NCBI GenBank assembly: GCA_964520975.1
Contig: CAZFPA010000108.1
Coordinates: 1 to 5,699, forward strand
DNA: 5,699 nt
Direction of reading: 5' to 3'
DNA from: CAZFPA01 sp964520975
Lineage (GTDB): Bacteria > Bacillota > Negativicutes > Selenomonadales > Selenomonadaceae
In this document: piece after piece, positions 1 through 5,699 of the stretch
Layout: each line of letters begins with the position of its first letter
How positions within the stretch are numbered: the first letter of the stretch is position 1
Position numbers and translations under genes: made by a program
Notes under the pieces: generated by a model
Told to the model about the DNA's origin: nothing
Seen by the model: only the letters and a program-made list of their open reading frames with translations
Database searches by the model: none

Positions 1-878
1 TGGGAGAGCTGACCTTTGTGACCGCAACCGATGGCAATCATGGCCGGGGCATCGCCTGGACGGCCAATCGCCTGCAGCAAAAAAGTGTTGTCTATATGCC
101 GCAGGGCAGTGCGCCGGAGCGGCTGGAGAATATTCGCCGGCTGGGAGCAGATGCTTCGATACTGCCGGTTCCCTATGATGATGCCGTCCGGCACGCGAAG
201 GCACAGGCAGCGGCCAACGGCTGGGTTCTGGTCCAGGATACAGATGGACCGGACTATACAAAGATTCCAGCCTGGATCATGCAGGGCTATACGACGATGG
301 CCTGGGAAGCGTTCCAGCAGCTGCAGGGCAGGCGGCCTACCCATATTTTTCTGCAGGCTGGTGTCGGTTCGATGGCCGGAGCAGTGACAGCTTTCTTTGC
401 CGATGTCTATGGCGATGGTCCCGACGCTCCGCGCATCATCATCGTCGAGCCGGAGCATGCGGACTGCATCTTTCGTACAGCGGCCGCCTCGGACGGGCAG
501 CTGCACTTTGCGGCCGGGCCCATGAAGACCATTATGGCCGGACTGGCCTGCGGGGAGCCCTGCGGTATGGCCTGGAGCCTGCTGCGTGACCATGCGGATG
601 CATTTGTGTCCATGCCGGATGAAGTGTCTGCTCTGGGAATGCGGCTGCTGGGGAACCCGCTGCCGGGCGATGACCGGGTGATTTCCGGCGAAAGCGGTGC
701 CGCCGGAGCCGGTCTTGCCGCGGCTCTTATGCGTTGCCCGGAGCTTGCAGGGCTGAAGGAAAAGCTGGGACTCAATGAACAGAGCCAGGTGCTCTGTTTT
801 TCCACGGAAGGAGCCACGGACCGGGAAAACTATCGACGGGTTGTCTGGGATGGAGCCTGGCCGATAGCCGGAAATTGA
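1..878 (+). CDS. dpaL: Diaminopropionate ammonia-lyase, 3' part (N-terminus outside window)
   Basis: This PLP-dependent, fold-type II enzyme degrades 2,3-diaminopropionate (both D and L forms in E. coli DpaL/YgeX) to pyruvate and two ammonia in the cytoplasm. The frame is open from base 3 to the TGA at 876-878, giving about 291 residues. Seen at the start is TATDGNHGRG, the hallmark containing the family's catalytic Asp (Asp120 in E. coli). VQDTDGPDYTKIP follows 69 residues later and carries the second catalytic Asp (Asp189), with exactly the E. coli spacing. Next come QAGVGSMAG (PLP phosphate loop), TIMAGLACGEP, GMRLLGNP, ISGESGA and the C-terminal FSTEGATD. About 110 residues are missing upstream, including the PLP-binding lysine (Lys77 in E. 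coli). The GTG at base 18 lies inside the conserved core and is a valine codon, not a start. The visible part is intact, with no frameshift. A ygeY-type hydrolase gene follows after 24 bases, so the two are probably one operon. Threonine synthase/dehydratase relatives are less likely given the TDGNHGRG and ACGEP motifs. Confidence 0.95.
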   Translation, partial: GELTFVTATDGNHGRGIAWTANRLQQKSVVYMPQGSAPERLENIRRLGADASILPVPYDDAVRHAKAQAAANGWVLVQDTDGPDYTKIPAWIMQGYTTMAWEAFQQLQGRRPTHIFLQAGVGSMAGAVTAFFADVYGDGPDAPRIIIVEPEHADCIFRTAAASDGQLHFAAGPMKTIMAGLACGEPCGMAWSLLRDHADAFVSMPDEVSALGMRLLGNPLPGDDRVISGESGAAGAGLAAALMRCPELAGLKEKLGLNEQSQVLCFSTEGATDRENYRRVVWDGAWPIAGN

Positions 879-888
879 ATTTTTTGAA

Positions 889-894
889 GAGGAG
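889..894 (+). promoter_or_regulatory. Ribosome binding site of the ygeY-type gene
   Basis: GAGGAG lies 8 bases before the ATG at 903. It sits in the 24-base gap after dpaL and fixes the start of the hydrolase. The gap has no room for a full separate promoter, which supports co-transcription with dpaL. Confidence 0.8.
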
Positions 895-902
895 CGATAC
901 CT

Positions 903-2051
903 ATGGAAAGAAAACAGGAACTTATAGATTTTGCGCAGCGGGCTGTACAGACCAGAAGCTATTCGGATGAGGAGGGTGCCTTCGCAAAATGCATCCAGGC
1001 AGAAATGCAGAAGCTGGGCTATGATGAAGCGGTGATTGATTCCACGGGAAATGTAGTAGGGCGCATTGGCAATGGCAAAAAGATCATTCATTTTGACGGG
1101 CACATGGATACGGTGAAGGTCAACAACCCGGAGGAATGGCAGCAGGACCCCTTTGGCGGCAAGATTGTCGATGGCTGGCTCTGGGGACGGGGCAGCGTGG
1201 ATATGAAGTCCGCGCTCTGCAGCAGTATCTATGCGGCCGCGCAGGCGCGTGAGCTTGGCTATACGGAGGGCAAGACCATCTATGTAACAGGGACCGTCTG
1301 TGAGGAATATTGTGATGGCGAAAACCTTAAGCAGCTGTATGCGGAACGTGGGCTCAGACCGGACTACTGCATCATCTGCGAACCCTGTGACAATGTAATC
1401 ACCCTCGGACACAAGGGCAAGGCACAGGTGCGTATCCGTACCCATGGGGTATCAGCACATGGCTCCGCTCCGGAAAAGGGGAAGAATGCCGTCTATGAGA
1501 TGGCAGAAATCATTTCCCGGGTCGAGGCGCTGAACAAATCCCTTTATCGGGAAAACGCGCCGCATGGGACAATCGTGCTCTCGGATATCTCCTGTGTGAG
1601 TGCCTCTCTCAATGCCGTGCCCAGCGAATGTGCCATTTACCTGGATCGCCGGCTCATGCTCGGCGAGACGCTGGAGCAGGTCAAGGCGGAGATGGAACAG
1701 CTCATTGCCGGAAAAAATGCCGACTGGGAGGTCGGTACCTTGCACCATACCACCTGGACCGGTGCGAAGCTCACCTATGAGCCGCTGCATAATCCCTGGA
1801 AAATTGCGGAGGACCATGTACTGACCAAGGCACTGCGCCGTGCTTATCAGGGAGTTTATGGACAGCAGCCGGACCGTTTCGATTTTTGGGATTTCGGGAC
1901 CAATGCCATCACGCCGGTAGCGATGGGGATTCCGACCATTGGCTTTGGACCGGGTGAATACAAGCTGGCCCACATGACCGATGAACGCTGCAGCGTCAAG
2001 AAAATAGAAGAGGCCTGTGATGTGTATGCCCGTCTCATTCAAGAGCTGTAA
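903..2051 (+). CDS. ygeY: M20-family metallohydrolase, YgeY type (selenium-metabolism-linked)
   Basis: A cytoplasmic, probably two-zinc amidohydrolase of 382 residues, in the family of ArgE/DapE/carboxypeptidase G2. No signal peptide or membrane segment is seen. Metal-site motifs appear in order: GHMDTV (His67, Asp69), GRGSVDMK (bridging Asp100), CEEYCDG (Glu134 as general base, Glu135 as ligand), ICEP (Glu160) and LAHMTDE (His357). Residues about 170-290 form the inserted dimerisation domain, which includes GVSAHGSAPEKG. The YgeY assignment rests on family-like stretches VTGTVxEExCDG, GVSxHGSAPExGxNA, DRRLxxGET and GIPxIGFGPG, and on the dpaL neighbour. E. coli YgeY is about 20 residues longer at the N-terminus. 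The start is set by the good ribosome site 8 bases upstream. The substrate is not established; my inference is that it removes an acyl or carbamoyl-type group from an amino acid precursor that feeds DpaL. Alternatives are a general ArgE/DapE-like deacylase or a dipeptidase. The family call is firm, the YgeY subgroup moderately so. Confidence 0.85.
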   Translation: MERKQELIDFAQRAVQTRSYSDEEGAFAKCIQAEMQKLGYDEAVIDSTGNVVGRIGNGKKIIHFDGHMDTVKVNNPEEWQQDPFGGKIVDGWLWGRGSVDMKSALCSSIYAAAQARELGYTEGKTIYVTGTVCEEYCDGENLKQLYAERGLRPDYCIICEPCDNVITLGHKGKAQVRIRTHGVSAHGSAPEKGKNAVYEMAEIISRVEALNKSLYRENAPHGTIVLSDISCVSASLNAVPSECAIYLDRRLMLGETLEQVKAEMEQLIAGKNADWEVGTLHHTTWTGAKLTYEPLHNPWKIAEDHVLTKALRRAYQGVYGQQPDRFDFWDFGTNAITPVAMGIPTIGFGPGEYKLAHMTDERCSVKKIEEACDVYARLIQEL

Positions 2052-2065
2052 TCGGTCATAAACAG

Positions 2066-2106
2066 AAAAGCCGTTTTCCATCTAATGCTGGAAAACGACT
2101 TTTTTT
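2066..2106. terminator. Bidirectional rho-independent terminator between convergent genes
   Basis: A perfect 9-base-pair stem, CGTTTTCCA at 2072-2080 with TGGAAAACG at 2089-2097, closes an 8-base loop. After one C/A mismatch the pairing continues as AAAAG (2066-2070) with CTTTT (2099-2103). Seven T residues (2100-2106) follow on the plus strand and end the dpaL-ygeY transcript. The A-rich stretch before the stem gives a shorter T run on the minus strand, where the hairpin lies just past the permease stop codon at 2117. It should therefore work in both directions, more strongly for the plus strand. Confidence 0.9.
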
Positions 2107-2116
2107 ATTCCATCCT

Positions 2117-3238
2117 TCAATCAATCGTACGGGAAAATTTCTTCATAGCGAGCAGGAAGGTCAGTGTGATGAGAACCAGCAGAGCGGCTGCCTGCGGATA
2201 GAGGACATGGATATCATTGCCGCGCAGGATGATGCCGCGCAGAATTTCCACGTAATAGGTCATGGGCAGCAGATCACTCATATAGTAAAAAATTTTCGGC
2301 ATGGCTTCCCGGGGAAAGATGAAGCCGGACAGCAGCACACTGGGCATGAAGATCAGAAAGGACATCTGCATGGCCTGCATCTGCGTGCGGGAGATCGTCG
2401 AGATCACCAGGCCCAGTGTAAGCGAGGCGACGATGAACAGGGTGGTCAGTCCATAGAGCAGCAGGATGCTGCCCCGCAACGGAATTGCGAAAATCCCGAT
2501 GCCAACGAGCAGGGAAACTGTCGTCTGCACATAGCCGACGAGGATATAGGGCAGCAGCTTTCCAAGCAGCAGCTCCCAGGTCCGGAGCGGCGTGATGAGC
2601 AGCTGTTCCAATGTACCGCGTTCCCTTTCGCGGACAATGGCCATCGACGTGATCATCACCATGGTCATGGTCAGTATGATGCCCATGATGCCCGGCAGCA
2701 TGTAATATACCGTGATGAAATCCGGGTTGTACCAGGCCCGGACGCGCATATCGTAGAGCCGCAGTGAATCTTCGCTAAGACCGGACTGCTTTTTGAGCAG
2801 GATTTCACGGGATTTCAGCTGGCCGATCGCTTCCGCGGAGGCAATGGCGGAAGAGGCCGCCGTCGAATCGGAGGCATCGACAATGACCTGGATCGGTGTG
2901 GCATGCCCATGCTTGAGGCTGCTGGTCAAATCCGGCGGAATGATGATGCCCACGCGCGCATCCCCGCTGTCGACGCGCGCATTGACCTCCGGGATGCTCT
3001 GCGCCACGTAGTTGATGTCAAAATACTGACTGGCCGTAAAGCTCGTCAGCAGGTCCCGGCTTTCCTCGGTCATGGACTGGTCAAGCACCACCGTGGACTG
3101 ATGGCGGATATCCGTATGGATGGCGAAGCCAAAGACCAGCAGCTGAAAAATCGGCAGCAGGAACATGATGATAAGCGTGACTGAATCGCGCCGCATCTGG
3201 ATGAATTCTTTTATGAGTATAGCCTTCAGGCGTGTCAT
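2117..3238 (-). CDS. ABC-2 type exporter permease, YbhS-like
   Basis: A 373-residue inner-membrane permease of an ABC exporter, which forms the transport path driven by the ATPase encoded just upstream. A first membrane helix spans about residues 20-40. A large soluble extracytoplasmic domain of about 130 residues (41-173) follows, then hydrophobic segments at about 174-203, 225-252, 257-283, 289-308 and 345-366. This is the one-plus-five layout of the ABC-2 membrane family. Seen motifs are VRERERGTLEQLL (about 202-214, the cytoplasmic coupling region), LRTWELLLGKLLPY and MPSVLLSGFIFPREAMP, which resemble E. coli YbhS more than YbhR. The ATG overlaps the ATPase stop as ATGA, and an AGGAGG lies 8 bases upstream, so translation is coupled. 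No second permease gene follows, because the terminator comes directly after the stop. The protein may therefore act as a homodimer. The exported substrate is unknown; drugs or toxic organic compounds are the usual guess. Confidence 0.92.
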   Translation of the reverse strand: MTRLKAILIKEFIQMRRDSVTLIIMFLLPIFQLLVFGFAIHTDIRHQSTVVLDQSMTEESRDLLTSFTASQYFDINYVAQSIPEVNARVDSGDARVGIIIPPDLTSSLKHGHATPIQVIVDASDSTAASSAIASAEAIGQLKSREILLKKQSGLSEDSLRLYDMRVRAWYNPDFITVYYMLPGIMGIILTMTMVMITSMAIVRERERGTLEQLLITPLRTWELLLGKLLPYILVGYVQTTVSLLVGIGIFAIPLRGSILLLYGLTTLFIVASLTLGLVISTISRTQMQAMQMSFLIFMPSVLLSGFIFPREAMPKIFYYMSDLLPMTYYVEILRGIILRGNDIHVLYPQAAALLVLITLTFLLAMKKFSRTID

Positions 3239-4149
3239 ACGTTTTTCCTCCTGTGCTGATTATCATAGTAGATGAAGACATCCTCCATGGTGAGTTCGGC
3301 CGGCGCGTAGCGGAGCGATGCCGGCACTTCGCTGCCGCGGGGGACCAGCACATGGAATTGCTGCCCGAACACATAGGCATCCAGGTAGGAGAGACCGCTG
3401 GCAAGCAGTGCCGCGCGGGATTCCGCAGGGGTGGCGTAGTCCAGTGTGATGAGCTGGCCGGGCAGCTCGTCCTTGAGCTTTTGCGGCGAATCGTTGGCAA
3501 TGAGCTGTCCGTCACGCAAAAAGCCGATGAGATCGCAGTGCTCGGCCTCGTCCATAAAATGGGTAGTGACGAGGATGGTCGTATGGTCCCCCTGGGTAAG
3601 CTCGGCTAAAAGATTCCAGAACATGCGCCGTGAAGTCGGATCGACGGCGGACGTCGGCTCGTCGAGAATGAGGATTTCCGGCTCGTGCAGAATAGCACAG
3701 CCAAGTGCCAGCCGCTGCTTTTGTCCACCGGACATGCGGCCTGCGAGCACGCGGCTTTTTTCGGTAAGCTGCATGAGGGAGAGAACCGCCGCTATGCGGT
3801 CCTTTTTGCGCTGGCCGGACAGACCGTAGAGGCCGGCATAGAAATCCATGTTTTCCAGGGCGGTGAGGTCATGATAGAGGCTGAATTTCTGCGACATATA
3901 GCCAATATGCTGCTTGACCTTCGCGGTATCTGCAGCCACATCATAGCCCAGGATATGTGCCTCTCCCGCAGTGGGACGCAGCAGACCGCATAGCATGCGG
4001 ATCGTCGTGGTTTTTCCCGAGCCATTGGAGCCGATGAATCCATAGATGGCACCGCGCGGGATGGAAATATCCAGCTGATCGACGGCGATAAAATCACCAA
4101 ACTGGCAGGTGAGGCCGGCCGCCTGCAAAACAATGTCGTTTTTATTCAT
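3235..4149 (-). CDS. ABC transporter ATPase, YbhF-like single domain
   Basis: A 304-residue cytoplasmic ATPase that powers the exporter. Seen in order: Walker A GSNGSGKTT (40-48), Q-loop Gln87 in YMSQKFSLY, signature MSGGQKQRLALG (139-150), Walker B ILILDEP (159-165), D-loop SAVDP, and switch His197 in TTHFMDEAEHCD. All catalytic residues are present. A C-terminal extension of about 80 residues follows the nucleotide-binding domain and carries LTMEDVFIYY, the tail typical of ABC-2 exporter ATPases. YMSQKFSLY and TTHFMDEAEHCD match the second half of E. coli YbhF. YbhF has two fused ATPase domains and this protein has one, so it presumably acts as a homodimer. The gene starts 8 bases inside the end of the membrane-fusion gene and shares an ATGA overlap with the permease. 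Its own Shine-Dalgarno is poor (only a GGA close to the ATG), so it probably depends on ribosomes finishing the upstream gene. The substrate cannot be read from this subunit. Confidence 0.95.
   Translation of the reverse strand: MNKNDIVLQAAGLTCQFGDFIAVDQLDISIPRGAIYGFIGSNGSGKTTTIRMLCGLLRPTAGEAHILGYDVAADTAKVKQHIGYMSQKFSLYHDLTALENMDFYAGLYGLSGQRKKDRIAAVLSLMQLTEKSRVLAGRMSGGQKQRLALGCAILHEPEILILDEPTSAVDPTSRRMFWNLLAELTQGDHTTILVTTHFMDEAEHCDLIGFLRDGQLIANDSPQKLKDELPGQLITLDYATPAESRAALLASGLSYLDAYVFGQQFHVLVPRGSEVPASLRYAPAELTMEDVFIYYDNQHRRKNV
3247..3252 (-). promoter_or_regulatory. Ribosome binding site of the permease, inside the ATPase gene
   Basis: A perfect AGGAGG on the minus strand lies 8 bases before the permease ATG (3238). 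It is read in frame as two AGG arginine codons in the C-terminal tail (HRRKNV) of the ATPase, so one stretch both encodes protein and recruits ribosomes. Confidence 0.88.
4142..4149 (-). other. 8-base stop/start overlap (ATGAATAA), likely translational coupling
   Basis: On the minus strand ATGAATAA contains the ATPase start codon and, in another frame, the TAA stop of the membrane fusion protein. The preceding bases lack a good AGGAGG-like site, unlike the other two junctions of this operon. ATPase synthesis therefore probably relies on re-initiation by ribosomes ending the upstream gene. Confidence 0.65.
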
Positions 4150-5125
4150 TCCAGATCACATCCGCAGGCATGCCGGGTTTCAGACTGCCGTCGGGGTTGT
4201 CCACTGCAACCTTGACAGCAAATACGAGATTGGCACGTTCATTTTTGGTGATGCTCTGGCGCGGGGTATATTCTGCCTGATCGCTGATTTCGCGGATGGT
4301 GCCGGTCAGACCTTCCGCGGACAGACCATCGACATGTACGGCAGCAGTCTGTCCGATATGCAGGCGGGCGAGTTCGGCTGCGGATACATAGACTTTGACC
4401 CAGCAGTCGGAAAGATCCGTGATGGTAGCAATCGCACTTCCGGCATTCACGTATTCGCCCGGCTGGAAATTTTTCGTGAGGATTACGCCGTCGAGCGGAC
4501 TGTAGACAATCAGGTCATCAATTGCGGCCTGCGAAATAGCGATGACGGCTTTCGTCCGTTCTACTTCCTGTTGCGCGGCAGCAATTTCTTCCGCACGCGT
4601 GCCGTTTTGCAACCGGGCTTCCTGCTGCCGGCTGGCTGCAAGCTGGGCCGCGGCCGTATCCCGCACGGTAGCGGCATCGTCATAGGCGGATTGCGCTACG
4701 GCACCACTGGCCAGTAAAGAGGCTGTCCGGTCAAGATCGCGTTCGGCTTTTTGCAGGGAAGCTGCCGCTGCGCTTGTCCGGGCGGCGGCCTCCGCAAGCT
4801 CCTCGCTGCGGGTGCCGGTTTCCAGCTCCTGCAGCTTGCTCTGCGCCTGGGCATAGGCGGACTGATCCCGCAGCAGAGAAGCAGCCAGGTCCTTGCGTGT
4901 CAGACGGGCTGCCGGAGTTCCCTTGCTGACTGTATCGCCTTCCTTGATGTACAGATCTTCGATATAGCCGCTGTTCTTCGCGGTAATATCAGCTTTGGTC
5001 GCCTCGATGGTTCCCGTGAGTGTATTGGCGCTTTGCTGCTGGTCACGGTAATTGTACCAGGCGGCTGCTGACAAGGCGAGCAGCAGGATCGGAATGAGGA
5101 TGCGTGCGGCTTTTTCTCGCAGCAT
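4142..5125 (-). CDS. HlyD-family membrane fusion (adaptor) protein, YbhG-like
   Basis: A 327-residue periplasmic adaptor that would connect the inner-membrane ABC pump to the outer parts of the envelope. An N-terminal anchor helix spans residues about 8-24 after a short basic segment (REKAAR). No lipobox cysteine is present, so it is an uncleaved or Sec-type anchor rather than a lipoprotein. The first biotinyl-lipoyl half is at about 38-75 (GTIEATKADITAKNSGYIE). A long Ala/Gln/Glu-rich coiled-coil hairpin covers about 78-205. The second lipoyl half is at about 207-236 (SPLDGVILTKNFQPGEYV), followed by a beta-barrel (about 238-283) and a membrane-proximal end. The stretch AEYTPRQSITKNERANLVFAV is typical of YbhG relatives. 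The frame is open up to 5197, but the ATG at 5125 is preferred: AAAGGAGG lies 7 bases upstream, the anchor starts just after it, and the longer form would overlap the repressor gene. A need for an adaptor suggests a cell with an outer membrane, which fits Negativicutes. Confidence 0.92.
   Translation of the reverse strand: MLREKAARILIPILLLALSAAAWYNYRDQQQSANTLTGTIEATKADITAKNSGYIEDLYIKEGDTVSKGTPAARLTRKDLAASLLRDQSAYAQAQSKLQELETGTRSEELAEAAARTSAAAASLQKAERDLDRTASLLASGAVAQSAYDDAATVRDTAAAQLAASRQQEARLQNGTRAEEIAAAQQEVERTKAVIAISQAAIDDLIVYSPLDGVILTKNFQPGEYVNAGSAIATITDLSDCWVKVYVSAAELARLHIGQTAAVHVDGLSAEGLTGTIREISDQAEYTPRQSITKNERANLVFAVKVAVDNPDGSLKPGMPADVIWNE
4577..4816 (-). repeat. Internal coiled-coil repeat pair in the membrane fusion protein
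   Basis: Within the adaptor, GTRSEELAE (residues 104-112, bases 4816-4790) is echoed by GTRAEEIAA (residues 175-183, bases 4603-4577), 71 residues apart, each followed by an Ala-rich heptad-like stretch. The same GTR-x-EE-(I/L) pattern occurs in the YbhG subgroup. The two copies probably mark equivalent positions in a repeated helix of the hairpin. This is a protein-level repeat, not a recent DNA duplication. Confidence 0.6.
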
Positions 5126-5126
5126 A

Positions 5127-5699
5127 TCAATTCCTCCTTTCGAGACCCTGCAAAAAGATCTGCAGCGCCTGTTGCAGGTAGGTATCCTCGTGTTCATCGG
5201 CCTGTTCCTGTCCGATGACCCGGCTGTGCAGGTTTTGGCTCAAATAATAGAAATTCACCATGCCCATCCAAAGGATGATGGCTGGTCGTATCCGGAGGTC
5301 TGGACGGAACAGTCCCTGCTGGATACCGCGCTGCAATGCGTCGGCCAGGGCCGCGTAGAGACGCGGTGCTACCTTTTTGATCAGGATATTGAAATGCTCG
5401 CTGGGGGTACCGAATTCCCGGCAGATGAATTTCAGCAGCGCGGGGTTTTCATGATGAAGCTGCTGCATGGCGGCAGCGTGGCGCCGAAACACCTCGCGCG
5501 GGTCCAGTACGCTGAAGTCTTCGCTCAGGAAGGCTTCCAGCGTTTTTATCTGATGGAGGATGACAGCATCATAAAGCTGCTGCTTGCTGCCAAAATAGTA
5601 GGAGATCAATGCGCTGTTTGCCTGTGCCTCACTCGCGATGGCACGGATGGATACGTTATCGAAGCCGGAATCGGCAAAGAGCTTCGTAGCGGCGGCCAA
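5127..5699 (-). CDS. TetR-family repressor, CecR-like (N-terminus outside window)
   Basis: A DNA-binding regulator, 190 residues of which are visible; the reading frame runs off the window edge. Residues 2-50 of the visible part form the TetR helix-turn-helix domain: AATKLFADSGFDNVSIRAIA, then SEAQANSALISYYFGSK as the recognition helix, then QQLYDAVI. Only about 10-15 residues should be missing. The first in-frame codon (TTG at 5699) is a leucine within helix 1, not a start. The C-terminal ligand and dimer domain has LLKFICREFGTPSEHFNILI, which resembles the LSKFISREQLSP region of E. coli CecR, the local repressor of ybhGFSR. The stop is separated by one base from the start of the membrane fusion gene, so the repressor heads the exporter operon and probably represses it and itself, with release on binding a pump substrate. 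Its promoter and operator must lie beyond 5699. TetR membership is certain; the CecR likeness is moderate. Confidence 0.93.
   Translation of the reverse strand: MAAATKLFADSGFDNVSIRAIASEAQANSALISYYFGSKQQLYDAVILHQIKTLEAFLSEDFSVLDPREVFRRHAAAMQQLHHENPALLKFICREFGTPSEHFNILIKKVAPRLYAALADALQRGIQQGLFRPDLRIRPAIILWMGMVNFYYLSQNLHSRVIGQEQADEHEDTYLQQALQIFLQGLERRN
5133..5140 (-). promoter_or_regulatory. Ribosome binding site of the membrane fusion gene, inside the repressor gene
   Basis: AAAGGAGG on the minus strand is 7 bases before the ATG at 5125 and decides that start over the in-frame ATG at 5197. It lies in the last codons of the repressor gene, where AGG AGG encodes the Arg-Arg of the C-terminal ERRN. 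Confidence 0.9.

Noticed and set aside
18..20. GTG as a start codon for a short ammonia-lyase
   Set aside because: It falls inside the conserved FVTATDGNH stretch with the frame open upstream; a protein starting here would lack the PLP lysine. The gene is cut by the window edge, not truncated.
407..817. Open frame of 136 residues on the minus strand over dpaL
   Set aside because: It is antisense to the catalytic core of DpaL, low in complexity (Ser/Pro/Ala) and lacks a ribosome site.
879..902. Possible promoter between dpaL and the hydrolase gene
   Set aside because: Only 24 bases are available, and I see no -35/-10 pair, only the ribosome site.
1452..2081. Open frame of 209 residues on the minus strand over ygeY
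   Set aside because: It is antisense to a well-supported gene, starts inside the terminator hairpin region and shows no family motif.
2207..2767. Open frame of 186 residues on the plus strand, rich in His, Asp and Gln
   Set aside because: It is antisense to the permease gene; the odd composition is what the complement of hydrophobic codons gives. It has no ribosome site and no recognisable domain.
4109..4717. Open frame of 202 residues on the plus strand over the adaptor gene
   Set aside because: It is antisense to the HlyD-type gene with its conserved domains; the composition is typical of a shadow frame.
5126..5197. Longer form of the membrane fusion protein starting at 5197
   Set aside because: The extra 24 residues overlap the repressor gene, are Arg/Cys-rich and unlike the family, and the ATG at 5125 has an excellent ribosome site and begins right before the anchor helix.
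5697..5699. TTG as the start codon of the TetR gene
   Set aside because: It corresponds to a residue within helix 1 of the DNA-binding domain; TetR proteins have about 10-15 residues before it, so the true start is beyond the window.

Overview
The window holds two convergent transcription units with no mobile, RNA or CRISPR content that I can see. Base composition is moderately GC-rich. Genes are tightly packed with strong AGGAGG-type ribosome sites, and the gene content (a diaminopropionate ammonia-lyase with a YgeY-type hydrolase) fits an anaerobic, amino-acid- or purine-using member of the Bacillota. The Negativicutes (Selenomonas/Mitsuokella/Megasphaera-like gut anaerobes) are my best guess, but this is inference from style and gene content, not from a marker gene.

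Plus strand, 1-2051: the 3' part of dpaL (ygeX), encoding a PLP-dependent 2,3-diaminopropionate ammonia-lyase, is followed after 24 bases by a complete M20-family metallohydrolase of the YgeY type. Both belong to the set of genes linked to selenium-dependent hydroxylases in other bacteria and, more recently, to anaerobic purine/urate breakdown. A plausible division of labour is that the hydrolase frees an amino acid such as 2,3-diaminopropionate from an N-substituted precursor, and DpaL then turns it into pyruvate and ammonia. The hydrolase substrate is not shown by the sequence.

Centre, 2052-2116: a short gap between convergent genes holds a strong hairpin with a U-tract on the plus strand and an A-tract on the other side, so it probably ends both transcription units.

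Minus strand, 5699-2117: a compact operon reads, in order, a TetR/CecR-like repressor (N-terminus cut by the window edge), a HlyD/YbhG-type membrane fusion protein, a single-domain ABC ATPase, and a YbhS-type ABC-2 permease. Junctions are a 1-base gap, an 8-base overlap and a 4-base ATGA overlap, so the four genes are almost certainly co-transcribed and translationally coupled. It is a reduced version of the E. coli cecR-ybhGFSR drug/solute exporter layout: one ATPase domain rather than two and one permease gene rather than two. The repressor probably controls the pump and senses one of its substrates.

I found no wholly new system. The most useful leads are the unsettled chemistry of the dpaL-ygeY pair, the one-permease, one-ATPase form of the exporter, and the nesting of Shine-Dalgarno sites in the Arg-Arg codons of upstream genes.
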